Positions 15,102-23,429 of a stretch of DNA of 64,000 bases are shown in pieces. The position numbers and the translations under genes are program-made. Origin of the DNA: a virus. The notes under the pieces are model-generated. The model was not told the DNA's origin, did not search any database, and worked only from the letters and a program-made list of their open reading frames with translations. Positions within the stretch are counted from its first letter, which is position 1. The number at the start of each line of letters is the position of its first letter. Location: IMG/VR virus record IMGVR_UViG_3300040801_003310, positions 1 to 64,000 of that record. One strand, given 5' to 3'.

Positions 15102-15782
15102 TTACTTTTTATTATGGAACAATGCCATAAACTCTGCACGGGTGGTTGGATCATTTTTAAATGCACCGCCCATTTTGCTTGTCACAGTAGTAGAGTTAAC
15201 ATCTTCAACACCGCGCGATTTTACGCAATAATGCTGAGCATCTACAATAACTGCTACATTATCTGTTTCAAGGATATACTGTAGTGCATGATAGATTTGT
15301 TCAGTAAGTCTTTCTTGTATTTGTGGACGTTTTGAAAAGTATTCAACAATACGATTCATTTTGGAAAGTCCGAGAACTTTTTTGTTTGGGATATATGCGA
15401 CTGTTGCGCTGCCGTCAATTACTACAAAGTGATGTTCGCAATTTGATTGTACTGAAATATTACGCTCTACAACCATTTCGTCGTAATTCATCTTGTTTTC
15501 GACGGTTGTGCATTTTGGAAATGCATCATAGTCTAAACCCCAAAAGATCTCATTGACAAACATTTTGGCGACACGCTTAGGTGTGTCTCGAAGACTATCG
15601 TCATTGAGATCTAACCCTAGCATTGCCATTATATCGCCAAATCGGCTTTCAATTAATTCGATTTTGTCAGTACGGCTTAGGCTATCTAGCTCGTTGCGAG
15701 GAGTTTCTACTCCACATTTAAGTAAGTGTTGGTGAATTTCTTGACCCAGAACAGGGTCAGTTTTGGTTTTGTTGTAAGACAT
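15102..15782 (-). CDS. folE: GTP cyclohydrolase I (FolE)
   Basis: Converts GTP to dihydroneopterin triphosphate, the first step for both folate and 7-deazaguanines. The zinc site is clear: SNCEHHFVVIDG and AQHYCVKSRGV. DDSLRDTPKRVAKMFVNE and LGLSKMNRIVEYFSKRPQIQ are family hallmarks. At 226 residues it matches bacterial FolE. A strong AAGGAG site precedes the ATG. With queD and queE in the same cluster, its phage role is base modification rather than folate. Confidence 0.95.
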   Translation of the reverse strand: MSYNKTKTDPVLGQEIHQHLLKCGVETPRNELDSLSRTDKIELIESRFGDIMAMLGLDLNDDSLRDTPKRVAKMFVNEIFWGLDYDAFPKCTTVENKMNYDEMVVERNISVQSNCEHHFVVIDGSATVAYIPNKKVLGLSKMNRIVEYFSKRPQIQERLTEQIYHALQYILETDNVAVIVDAQHYCVKSRGVEDVNSTTVTSKMGGAFKNDPTTRAEFMALFHNKK

Positions 15783-15851
15783 TTTTTTCTCCTTCCTAAC
15801 GCGGATGTCTATTGTAAGTCTACCACCTTTGTGTGGTAAAAGTATTTAGCA

Positions 15852-16502
15852 TTATCCTGCGTTTATCGTAATTTTTCTAAGATCAGGGTATTCGACCATT
15901 GAGCTAGGTTTAATATCCCCGCGGGTTAACCGTGCTGCACCAATTATGCATTCTTCGGGGGTCATCCTATAATGATAACCCACAGTAAATTCTTTTTGGG
16001 CTTGCCACGGCGTAATTGATAAATCGCGACCATCATATGCGGCGAGTTTAAGCCACTTGTATGCTTCTTCGTTGTCAGTTAATATTGCGCCACCTCGGCC
16101 CAATTCAAAGGGCTTGCCATAGCCAAAACTCAAACATTCATATTGCCCTTCGCAATACATGTTCTCCTCAAATAATCTAGCACAGTCCCAAATTGGCGTG
16201 TTAACTAATCTGTATTTTAAATGCCATGTCCTATCCATTAACCTATAAGGTATATTCAATTTGTGGAAGATCATTGGCACCGAGAGGTAGGTATATGCTG
16301 GTATACCTACCTCCCAATCGACTTTTAAGTATCGTAAGCACAATTCGATTGCATGAGTGCAGCAATCTGTGGCTACTGCAAACGGTGCACCGGTATATTT
16401 TGCTATTGCTTCTTCAAAATCATCTATAGCATTAAACGGATTATTGTACTGTGATAACGGTTTCACGACTTTAATGCTGACACTGTTATTAACTGATCCC
16501 AT
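15852..16502 (-). CDS. DegT/DnrJ/EryC1-like aminotransferase-fold protein (short)
   Basis: Only 216 residues against about 370 for PLP sugar aminotransferases. FAVATDCCTHAIELCLRYL and VGIPAYTYLSVP match the start of the fold. SFGYGKPFELGRGGAI holds the lysine expected to bind PLP, and ECIIGAARL ends the core. The C-terminal domain is missing. It may be inactive or act with a partner. It sits just before the glycosyltransferase, so a sugar-modifying pair is possible. Confidence 0.7.
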   Translation of the reverse strand: MGSVNNSVSIKVVKPLSQYNNPFNAIDDFEEAIAKYTGAPFAVATDCCTHAIELCLRYLKVDWEVGIPAYTYLSVPMIFHKLNIPYRLMDRTWHLKYRLVNTPIWDCARLFEENMYCEGQYECLSFGYGKPFELGRGGAILTDNEEAYKWLKLAAYDGRDLSITPWQAQKEFTVGYHYRMTPEECIIGAARLTRGDIKPSSMVEYPDLRKITINAG

Positions 16503-16720
16503 GCTTCTTTAACAGCCGGATCGTATTGAATTTGTTTTTTAATTTTTGAAAGCAATGTCAAATCTTTAATAAACAAATCATATCCTTCGAAGTTTGGCAT
16601 AGTGGAAGTCATTCCAACATCAAGACGTTGGCAGCCATCGTTGACTTCTACTTTAAAGTCAGAAACATAAAGATGCCATTCGCTTAGATCTAAAGTCATA
16701 CTATCAAAAAAGATTGCCAT
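16463..16720 (-). CDS. Small protein with EAWEKYQ-type tail, 85 aa
   Basis: Beta-rich N-terminal part (MAIFFDSMTLDLSEWHLYVS, EGYDLFIKDL). It ends PAVKEAWDQLITVSALKS, the shared C-terminal helix motif of this phage's small paralogues. It overlaps both the DegT-like gene and the glycosyltransferase start, so it is coupled to them. Confidence 0.65.
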   Translation of the reverse strand: MAIFFDSMTLDLSEWHLYVSDFKVEVNDGCQRLDVGMTSTMPNFEGYDLFIKDLTLLSKIKKQIQYDPAVKEAWDQLITVSALKS

Positions 16721-17892
16721 TAAAACTTTGATTCAGCAACATAATCACGGTAACGATTACCGTCGCGGCGCCACTTTTCGCCAGTGCCTTCCATGATATC
16801 AATACACCGGTCAACGGTTCCGTTGGTCCAGTCAGAGATCTTGCCCATGTCCTGGTTCTCGTGTGCTAACAGATAAAGTAACTTATCTTCGGCACTATCA
16901 AGACTCCACGGCACATATAACCGATCGTGATCGTTTGCAAATGTTTCTGGGAACGAACGATATGCTGGATATAATACATTAGTACCTAAGGCGTCGGCTT
17001 CAGACACTGTATTTGATACCCAATCTTGTAATGCACAGTTAAATAGCACTCGGCTATTTGCAAGAATCTCATAATATGCATTCTTGGTTAAGTTTTCATG
17101 AATGCTTAACTTGCCTTCATATTCAAGTATACGAGCCCTTTCGATATACTTTGGATTGTTTGAACGCAGAGGCCCACCCTGTAGAACACAAAATTCAATA
17201 TTTGAATCCATTGTATGAACACGTTCTATAAGATCCATATAGAAATCTGGCTGTTTCTCTTGGTCCCATCGTGCTGCAAAAACTACACGCAACGGACGAT
17301 CTTGAAATGCTGGGATATTTTCTACTCGGCTCCTAACCTCTTCTTTACTAAAGGCAAGTCCCGAAATATTATAGATAGGTGCTTTCCATCCAGCAATTCG
17401 CATATGGGCAACCATCTCTTCGTTTGTAGCAAGAACGTGAATGTTTGGCATAGCATTTACCATTTTCTCAAACAAACTCATCCAGTCGCTCATTCCCCAA
17501 ACATGAACAAAGTCGTCGGGGTCGATAGTCTGGGCTAAACAACGAACAAATACTTTTGGTCGATCTTTCTCAGGAATCTGATTCATAATATAACCCAACG
17601 ACTCAATGCCAGGTGTGAACATGTCTTCAAAAAAGATAACATCTTCACCGGTTACTTCACCGTTGCGCATCATCTGGACCAGGTTCATCATCTGGGACAT
17701 TGAGAAGAATGATCTACCATGGGCGTCGAGAACCTGCCCGACTTGGATGCTCTTAGTATTGTCGATCTCCTGACCGGGGACAATTACATAGTCAATGCCA
17801 CGCCTCTTGAACACCCGCTCACTCCAATCGGTTAGCTGATAAGTATATCGGGCCTGATATGACTCTAAGCCCATGTAGATCAATTTTCTCAT
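16720..17892 (-). CDS. GT-B family glycosyltransferase
   Basis: 390 residues. The N-terminal domain starts MRKLIYMGLESYQARYTYQL. The C-terminal nucleotide-sugar domain shows VVFAARWDQEKQPDFYMDLI and SNTVSEADALGTNVLYPAYR, the acidic/E-x-x-A-x-G pocket of GT-B enzymes. Close relatives appear in cyanophages and pelagiphages as far as I recall. The target may be DNA, envelope or virion glycans; the DegT-like neighbour points to sugars. Confidence 0.82.
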   Translation of the reverse strand: MRKLIYMGLESYQARYTYQLTDWSERVFKRRGIDYVIVPGQEIDNTKSIQVGQVLDAHGRSFFSMSQMMNLVQMMRNGEVTGEDVIFFEDMFTPGIESLGYIMNQIPEKDRPKVFVRCLAQTIDPDDFVHVWGMSDWMSLFEKMVNAMPNIHVLATNEEMVAHMRIAGWKAPIYNISGLAFSKEEVRSRVENIPAFQDRPLRVVFAARWDQEKQPDFYMDLIERVHTMDSNIEFCVLQGGPLRSNNPKYIERARILEYEGKLSIHENLTKNAYYEILANSRVLFNCALQDWVSNTVSEADALGTNVLYPAYRSFPETFANDHDRLYVPWSLDSAEDKLLYLLAHENQDMGKISDWTNGTVDRCIDIMEGTGEKWRRDGNRYRDYVAESKF

Positions 17893-18098
17893 ATTACTCT
17901 TCCTTGCCTTACAGGCATAACTTTCATATATACCCGAGCGTTTTTGTCTTCAAAACTCTCAAAGTAAACCCGACCATGATTTGTTACACAAATTGCCTTA
18001 TTAGGGTCAACTAGCTTTACAGACAAAATATCTCCATTAGGATACATTGCTTGTAAAGCAGTCCCAAAATCGTAAGCAGGGGTTACATACCCGTTCAT
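17889..18098 (-). CDS. Hypothetical protein, 69 aa
   Basis: MNGYVTPAYDFGTALQAMYP, then beta strands (DILSVKLVDPNKAICVTNHG, VYMKVMPVRQG). It is probably a small beta barrel. ATGA overlaps link it to the glycosyltransferase and the next gene. The function is unknown. Confidence 0.6.
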   Translation of the reverse strand: MNGYVTPAYDFGTALQAMYPNGDILSVKLVDPNKAICVTNHGRVYFESFEDKNARVYMKVMPVRQGRVI

Positions 18099-18310
18099 GC
18101 CATTTTCTCTTTATCAATGGACCATTGGTCCTTAGCACGTTTTCCTGTACGGAACTTGTTGAACTGCTGGAACGGATACTTCTTCATATTATAAAGATCC
18201 GACTCGTCAAACTTATATCCAAAGTCCCGACAAAAATCTCGATACGCATCCAGGTCATCAAAGATCTGGGTTAGTGCAGGGTTCGAGTATTTGGTGTGCT
18301 TTTTTACCAT
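18095..18310 (-). CDS. Conserved small phage protein, 71 aa
   Basis: The core ALTQIFDDLDAYRDFCRDFG and FDESDLYNMKKYPFQQFNKF is helical. I recall it from T4-like cyanophages, always unassigned. A basic C-terminus (RTGKRAKDQW) could contact nucleic acid. Confidence 0.65.
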   Translation of the reverse strand: MVKKHTKYSNPALTQIFDDLDAYRDFCRDFGYKFDESDLYNMKKYPFQQFNKFRTGKRAKDQWSIDKEKMA

Positions 18311-18357
18311 TGTTGTAGTACCTATGTTATAGTTAAAATAAAGGTTAAGTGTTGTGG

Positions 18358-18768
18358 TTAATATTCAATACGGCAACCACATTCGCCGTCTTCCGAAACT
18401 TCAATTACCATTTTTCGTCCCGGATAACGTATAGCAAGAGTGCTATACAAATCGTCAGCAAGCATTTCGACAGACTTATGATCGATATCGATATGCGTAC
18501 CAAACAAACTTTCGCAATAGTTCAATAACTGATGAAATTCAATTTCGCGGTCATTATGAAATATTTCAACTGCTACTCGAAACTTGAACAGGTGCCGATG
18601 AGTATGCCCTAAATACTTTACGTCTTCTAAACTTACTTCGGTGTTTGCTGCTGGATAGTGATGAAATCCTGCACGTTGAAAAGTAACCCACACATATCGG
18701 GTAGCATTATGCATTTTGTTTACGGCAATTTCACGTAATGCTTGTAGTCTTTGTTCTTCTACGTTCAT
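18358..18768 (-). CDS. Second QueD-like T-fold protein (possible DpdL-type enzyme)
   Basis: 136 residues with a divergent QueD layout. GHTHRHLFKFRVAV matches the H-G-H zinc strand, SVEMLADDLYSTL matches the P-T-x-E-N helix, and VSEDGECGCRIEY matches the closing W-E-T strand with its acid replaced by a C-x-C. Because a full QueD already exists at 13546, this copy probably catalyses another step. CDG decarboxylases named DpdL were proposed for phages with 7-deazaguanine DNA. Equating this gene with DpdL is inference. Confidence 0.6.
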   Translation of the reverse strand: MNVEEQRLQALREIAVNKMHNATRYVWVTFQRAGFHHYPAANTEVSLEDVKYLGHTHRHLFKFRVAVEIFHNDREIEFHQLLNYCESLFGTHIDIDHKSVEMLADDLYSTLAIRYPGRKMVIEVSEDGECGCRIEY

Positions 18769-18783
18769 ATTATGATTATACTT

Positions 18784-19314
18784 TTAAAGTGTTTTGTCGT
18801 CAAGATAATCTGACCAAGTAGTAAAGGTGCGTTCGTCCATTAAGTTATGAATTCTATGTACCCATACTCCTGGGTTGGTTGCTTGAAAATCAGTATCATC
18901 AAGTTTTAAATGAGCATGATAACCTAGTTGGTTAATGTACGGCAATTTCACCGACAATACCGGAATAAATGTTGAATGTCCAACCATAGTAGTTTCGCAT
19001 AGTTGTTCAGCATACTTAACATCAAGGTCAAGCACACACCAATATTTGTATTCCTCCAAGCAAGGCATGATCATTTCTTCCCATTTGCGCCACGCATCGT
19101 AGAGGGTTTCATCTTTGTTTAATGCAAAACTTTGATTAGCACCGAAATAGATAGCTTCGACCTTTTCTTCCTTAGCATACTCAATAATATCATCTACTGG
19201 TTGTAAGCCAACAACAAATAGTGTTCGACGTTTAAGTGTTGGCAAGTGTTCTACTTCAGTTCCGATAAAAAATCTTACGCTTTCATGGCCTTCACGGTTC
19301 ATGTTATTCCTCAA
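18784..19314 (-). CDS. Conserved protein adjacent to dpdA, 176 aa
   Basis: Alternating strands and helices (RTLFVVGLQPVDDIIEYA, VEAIYFGANQSFAL, YWCVLDLDVKYAEQL, FIPVLSVKLPYINQLGY) look like half a TIM barrel or a Rossmann-like fold. FGANQSF and DDTDFQATNPGVW look like conserved active-site loops. It overlaps dpdA by 11 bases, so a role in DNA base modification is likely but unproven. Confidence 0.6.
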   Translation of the reverse strand: MRNNMNREGHESVRFFIGTEVEHLPTLKRRTLFVVGLQPVDDIIEYAKEEKVEAIYFGANQSFALNKDETLYDAWRKWEEMIMPCLEEYKYWCVLDLDVKYAEQLCETTMVGHSTFIPVLSVKLPYINQLGYHAHLKLDDTDFQATNPGVWVHRIHNLMDERTFTTWSDYLDDKTL

Positions 19315-20830
19315 AAATACTTGTATTGATTGTAGGTTTTTCTTTCTTTGTTTTCAAATCTTTTGACGTAAAAATTGTACCAATTTCTCCAAACTTATCA
19401 TCAAACATTGCTCTAGCGTTTCGTGGTTTTGCACCACCCATTCCCCTGGCACCTGGGACCGCTCGCCAAAGAGAATCATAATGTTCAATCTTTTCCATAC
19501 GTTTTTCATAATCGGCTTCGTCAAAGATATCTTTAATAGCTTCACGTATGGTCCAACCGGTGTGTCCACGAACCTTCATTGGTGGATTATGCCCAGCATC
19601 ATGCTGACGATTTGCAGCTTGTACCGCATTAATATGCTGCCAAACATTGTGGCTCATCATCAATGCATATGAAAATGAATCCCAACTAGTTCTTCCTTCT
19701 TTACCAATTTTATTTAGATCTCCAGGTGCATATACGCAAACATCTTTTATCATTAGCCGTTCGGATATTGGCGAATCTTCAAATACGTCATGGATGCCAT
19801 CTTGTAGTACAGCATCTCGGAAAGACCGTGTATCATTTGCATACTTTTTATCATCAGCAGTTGGACTCATAGAATACGACCAACGGCTGTCATCATTTAT
19901 TCGAGTGTGATGATAGATTTGCCCGTTCGCTGTAGCAAGAAATGGACTGGCGCAATCAAAAGAGATAGTAAAGTTTTCGTTGTGTGTTCTTCGGACCGCT
20001 CTTTGTATCTCGGTCAACAAAACTGCCCATTCAAGTTTACTGGTGCCCAAAAAATGCATCCAGTCGTGCATTCCTTTTTCTAAAAGACCTTCGTGGATTA
20101 AAGTGACGATGCGCTTTAACGCGAGCTCTGGCTCGGCCATATTCAGCCCGCCCATTGCCCACCCGCGGAAGAACTTTTCATGCTTCTTTGGGTCACTATA
20201 CTCTTTCATTTCTTCATACCAAGCGTCGGCATCTTTATGATTGCTACCTTGTAATACGTTTAGGAACTTAGCATCATTCGTGCTATGTCGCATAAAATAT
20301 TCGTGATTGTATTTTGTTGCATCTACAGCATCTTGTACAGTTTTGATATTAGTTTTTGCTACCCATGTTGGGTTCGTACAAGTCCAGGTTGGGATATCTA
20401 ATGTCATACTATAATCAGAAATTTGGCATAACCATTTAAGAACGGTACTGCGATATTTCTCAGCTTGTTTATCATTCGGGTTAGTCCAGTCGGCTTCCCA
20501 TACACCCTTGGCAATCTGGAATCCACCTGAGTCGGCAAGTAGCGTGGTATGTTTACCACGCTTGCGAATCATATTTTCTTTTGGTGAATGTTTTGTTAGA
20601 TCTAAATCCGCATGACCTGCTGAATATAACCCCCATTTATAGTGGAATAGTCCTTTTTGAGGATTGAAAAAGTTTAGCATCTCCATTTCAGGAATACCGG
20701 CTGGCATTCTTTCAGACGGAACATAATTTGGATCTTCTTGCTGCTTTCCGATATAGGTCGCATAGAAGGACGATATTGCTGGCAAAAAGACAGCATAATC
20801 GTGTTGTTTACTTGTTAAATCATCTTGCAT
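19304..20830 (-). CDS. dpdA: DpdA, TGT-like DNA guanine transglycosylase
   Basis: 508 residues of the tRNA-guanine transglycosylase superfamily. LLADSGGFQIAKG aligns with the TGT nucleophile-side loop (D-S-G-G-F-Q). FRGWAMGGLN aligns with the substrate loop (A-x-G-G-L). SFDCASPFLATANGQ supplies the second catalytic aspartate. The C-terminal CxCxxC zinc site of tRNA enzymes is absent, as expected for DNA-acting DpdA. It would swap guanine in phage DNA for a 7-deazaguanine, protecting it from restriction. FolE, QueD and QueE upstream supply the base. Confidence 0.88.
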   Translation of the reverse strand: MQDDLTSKQHDYAVFLPAISSFYATYIGKQQEDPNYVPSERMPAGIPEMEMLNFFNPQKGLFHYKWGLYSAGHADLDLTKHSPKENMIRKRGKHTTLLADSGGFQIAKGVWEADWTNPNDKQAEKYRSTVLKWLCQISDYSMTLDIPTWTCTNPTWVAKTNIKTVQDAVDATKYNHEYFMRHSTNDAKFLNVLQGSNHKDADAWYEEMKEYSDPKKHEKFFRGWAMGGLNMAEPELALKRIVTLIHEGLLEKGMHDWMHFLGTSKLEWAVLLTEIQRAVRRTHNENFTISFDCASPFLATANGQIYHHTRINDDSRWSYSMSPTADDKKYANDTRSFRDAVLQDGIHDVFEDSPISERLMIKDVCVYAPGDLNKIGKEGRTSWDSFSYALMMSHNVWQHINAVQAANRQHDAGHNPPMKVRGHTGWTIREAIKDIFDEADYEKRMEKIEHYDSLWRAVPGARGMGGAKPRNARAMFDDKFGEIGTIFTSKDLKTKKEKPTINTSIFEE

Positions 20831-20831
20831 G

Positions 20832-21056
20832 TTAGTTTTTCTGTGTTAACTTCTTAAGCATTTGATATTTTTCCCAGGCTTCTTGTAGACCGGGGGTATC
20901 TAATCTTTGTAATGCATCACCAAGAATCATAGCTTCAAGGCATTCTATGCGCTTAATAAGACGAGTAATAACTATTTCTGTTCTCTCACCTTGCTGCGGA
21001 TCTGCATACATTCCTGAACGAGACAGAAACTCTTGAATCCAACGATCATCGTTCAT
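20832..21056 (-). CDS. Small protein with EAWEKYQ tail, 74 aa
   Basis: A helical N-terminal part (RTEIVITRLIKRIECLEAMI) with leucine heptads ends in PGLQEAWEKYQMLKKLTQKN. It is the first of three neighbouring paralogues (also 21046 and 21404) that share this end. The arrangement suggests tandem duplication of the 3' module. Confidence 0.65.
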   Translation of the reverse strand: MNDDRWIQEFLSRSGMYADPQQGERTEIVITRLIKRIECLEAMILGDALQRLDTPGLQEAWEKYQMLKKLTQKN

Positions 21057-21420
21057 CGACTAACCTCAGCATTGTTTGATACTTTTCCCAGGCTTCTTGT
21101 AAACCTGGATGCTTGTTCCGAAGATGCTCTTCATGATCCCAAACTCCACGAATACGGTACAATTCTTCGCGCAAATTCATAATCTCATCACGCATCTCTT
21201 GTTCGTATGATCTATAACGATTGTCAAATATAGAGTTCCGTTGACGGGATTCTTCATCTTGTACAAACTTTTTTAATTTTTGCAGTTCGGCATTTTGTTG
21301 CGGTTGAGAATAATAGAAATATTTCGATTCGGGAGTTTTCCAGTCTTGCAGTTCTTCAATATAGCGATCCAGGTCCTCGTTAGAAACTTTAATAACTTTA
21401 ATATTAGTTGGGACTGCCAT
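21046..21420 (-). CDS. Small protein with EAWEKYQ tail, 124 aa
   Basis: An N-terminal domain (TNIKVIKVSNEDLDRYIEEL) is followed by long charged helices (EEELYRIRG-type) and the shared end PGLQEAWEKYQTMLRLVDE. It overlaps the paralogue at 20832 by 11 bases. No function is known. Confidence 0.65.
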   Translation of the reverse strand: MAVPTNIKVIKVSNEDLDRYIEELQDWKTPESKYFYYSQPQQNAELQKLKKFVQDEESRQRNSIFDNRYRSYEQEMRDEIMNLREELYRIRGVWDHEEHLRNKHPGLQEAWEKYQTMLRLVDER

Positions 21421-21682
21421 CTCGAGTTAACCCTAATAAAATTTGATATTTTTCCCAAGCATCTTGCAATGCAATATTTTTCCGACGCAATTCTTCATCT
21501 GCAATTTCTTTTTTCAGAAGGGCCTCGATTGCTTGTTCTAGATCATAGACACGCTGATCAATTTCGCCTTTCCAAGGACCAGCTGCAAATTGTATTTCAA
21601 GCCCAGGTCGGCCATTGGCATCCCATTGCGTAGCTTGATCAATTCTTATAAAGCCATCGTATGATACTTTAAATTCAATCAT
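21404..21682 (-). CDS. Small protein with EAWEKYQ tail, 92 aa
   Basis: MIEFKVSYDGFIRIDQATQW gives a beta start. A coiled-coil helix (QRVYDLEQAIEALLKKEIAD) and the shared end IALQDAWEKYQILLGLTRDG follow. The gene overlaps its paralogue downstream and touches the sliding clamp gene upstream, so it is translated with the replication genes. Confidence 0.65.
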   Translation of the reverse strand: MIEFKVSYDGFIRIDQATQWDANGRPGLEIQFAAGPWKGEIDQRVYDLEQAIEALLKKEIADEELRRKNIALQDAWEKYQILLGLTRDGSPN

Positions 21683-22404
21683 TACTTGCTTTGTGCTGGC
21701 AAAATATAAGTGTATTCAGCAAGTCCTGAATTAACAACAATTTGTGATGCACCGTCATCGGATACACGCATTGTTTTATCACCCGGGAGGCTCAATATAT
21801 TAATAACGTGCCCAACTGGCCAATGCCATCCACGTGCTAACGTTCCAGAAACATCATGCTGGAAAACAAAATTACCTGCATGGGTTGAGTGATCACCAAA
21901 ATACATTACGAGATTATTGTCGACGGTTTTCATAACAAACGTTGGTTCGTCGTTATTTGCCTGCGCTTGGTACTTTAGTCGCATAATTGACTGTACGGTT
22001 GGCTCTAGCTCAACGTTCCATTTTACGCCTTTAAACTTAACTGTTTTAAGTTTATCGTCAACAATCTCTTTAACCATAAACCGATAATCGTTTGTAAAGT
22101 CACCATCAGCGTTAGTGAATGTTAACCCAACCGGTCCTTTGCTTGCATCATCTTTCACGACAATTTTTGCATTTTCCTTATAAGGTTCCAAATTCAAAAT
22201 TGTTTTCAGCGTACTCAACGATGGCATACCAAAAGTTCCAATAAACTCTGGAATTGGGTTTAAAAATTTGCCTTGAATGACAACGGACTTATCTTCTGCT
22301 AATCCATGGATCAACGTTTCTTTGTCTGTGCCTTCGATCTTAACTAAATCCACGCAACCTAAATCGTAGGTATGCTGAACTAAATCCAATAGATAATCTT
22401 TCAT
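21682..22404 (-). CDS. 45: Sliding clamp (gp45-like)
   Basis: DNA polymerase processivity ring; in T4 it also activates late promoters. 240 residues compared with 228 in T4 gp45. FIGTFGMPSLSTLKTILNL corresponds to the conserved N-terminal clamp domain stretch. The C-terminal half (FVFQHDVSGTLARGWHWPVG) repeats the clamp fold. I identify it from this pattern plus its position next to the polymerase gene. The late promoters in this window agree with a functional clamp. Confidence 0.75.
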   Translation of the reverse strand: MKDYLLDLVQHTYDLGCVDLVKIEGTDKETLIHGLAEDKSVVIQGKFLNPIPEFIGTFGMPSLSTLKTILNLEPYKENAKIVVKDDASKGPVGLTFTNADGDFTNDYRFMVKEIVDDKLKTVKFKGVKWNVELEPTVQSIMRLKYQAQANNDEPTFVMKTVDNNLVMYFGDHSTHAGNFVFQHDVSGTLARGWHWPVGHVINILSLPGDKTMRVSDDGASQIVVNSGLAEYTYILPAQSK

Positions 22405-22451
22405 TTTGTTTGTTCCTCTTTGATATAGTATACGATAGTCAATTTAATAAA

Positions 22452-23429
22452 TCAACTACTTTGGCCTTCAATCTTTTTGACTATTCCTAAGGTTTGGCCG
22501 CCGCGTAGGGAATTTGATTGTCCTGGCTTTTTAATTTCGAGCCAATGCACGTTTCGGTCTGTGGAGTGGTAGTTTAAAATTTCATATCCTAATCCTTCCG
22601 CTATGCGCGTTAATAGTTTGCCCGGAACATAGGTATATAATCCAGATTCAAAATTTGCAACAGATTGGGAATTGTCGCAATCATTGAATGTAAAAAGTAC
22701 AACGCCGCCAGATCGTAAAAGTAGCAAAAATTCTTCCAGATATGTCTTAATTATTTCAATTGGTCGTTTGTTGAAAAATTCATTCACTACAATAAAACCA
22801 AGTTGGTTATTTGGTATTAAATCTAATAAGTACGGCGCCTGATTCTTTTCTTTTACTACCTTATACCTTAATCGACGTTGATACTGCGGCGTGAATAATT
22901 TGCGTGACGGACTTAATAATGCTGGGGTTTCGTCAATGAGGTATAATGGATCGCACTGGAGCATTGAACTAATTACATTGCCACTAAGTGGACGAATAAG
23001 CATGCCAGCATGCTGCCACGATCCATATAAAGAAATTCTGTCTTTATAATATTTTAGATCATCCTCGTGGTGTATCCAGGTATGAGACTGATGCTCATCT
23101 AGCACCAACTTAGTTATATTTGGATATGCTTGTTGCAAATCATATATCTTATAACTCTTCTCAAATGCATCGTGCTCTAATTCTTGTCTCTTTGATAGAA
23201 GCTCTTCTTTTAGAGAATTCAATAAACTTTCAGACTGATCAATTTTATCAAATATAGATTGCCGACTAATATCTAAGTCATTGACGTATGTTGATATATC
23301 AAACTCTTGATGCCCGTGAGATATATCAGTTGTTATCCTATTAAATTTTGATTCAACTACATCCTTTAAAGGAGACAACGACAAAGTATCAATGGTGTTG
23401 ATATATCTAATTAGTTGGCTAAGTTTCAT
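22452..23429 (-). CDS. Methyltransferase-like protein, 325 aa
   Basis: An N-terminal coiled-coil half (IDQSESLLNSLKEELLSKRQ) precedes a Rossmann-like half. YLIDETPALLSP, GFIVVNEFFNKRP and LLLLRSGGVVLFTFND look like strands 1, 4 and 5 of a class I methyltransferase, but the SAM-binding G-x-G-x-G is not clean. The end is Gln/Gly-rich (GQSNSLRGGQTLG). It lies between the clamp and polymerase genes. DNA or rRNA methylation is a guess. Confidence 0.5.
   Translation of the reverse strand: MKLSQLIRYINTIDTLSLSPLKDVVESKFNRITTDISHGHQEFDISTYVNDLDISRQSIFDKIDQSESLLNSLKEELLSKRQELEHDAFEKSYKIYDLQQAYPNITKLVLDEHQSHTWIHHEDDLKYYKDRISLYGSWQHAGMLIRPLSGNVISSMLQCDPLYLIDETPALLSPSRKLFTPQYQRRLRYKVVKEKNQAPYLLDLIPNNQLGFIVVNEFFNKRPIEIIKTYLEEFLLLLRSGGVVLFTFNDCDNSQSVANFESGLYTYVPGKLLTRIAEGLGYEILNYHSTDRNVHWLEIKKPGQSNSLRGGQTLGIVKKIEGQSS

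Noticed and set aside
15102-15782. FolE as a folate gene
   Set aside because: No other folate genes are present, while queD, queE and dpdA are adjacent. The deazaguanine role is the better reading.
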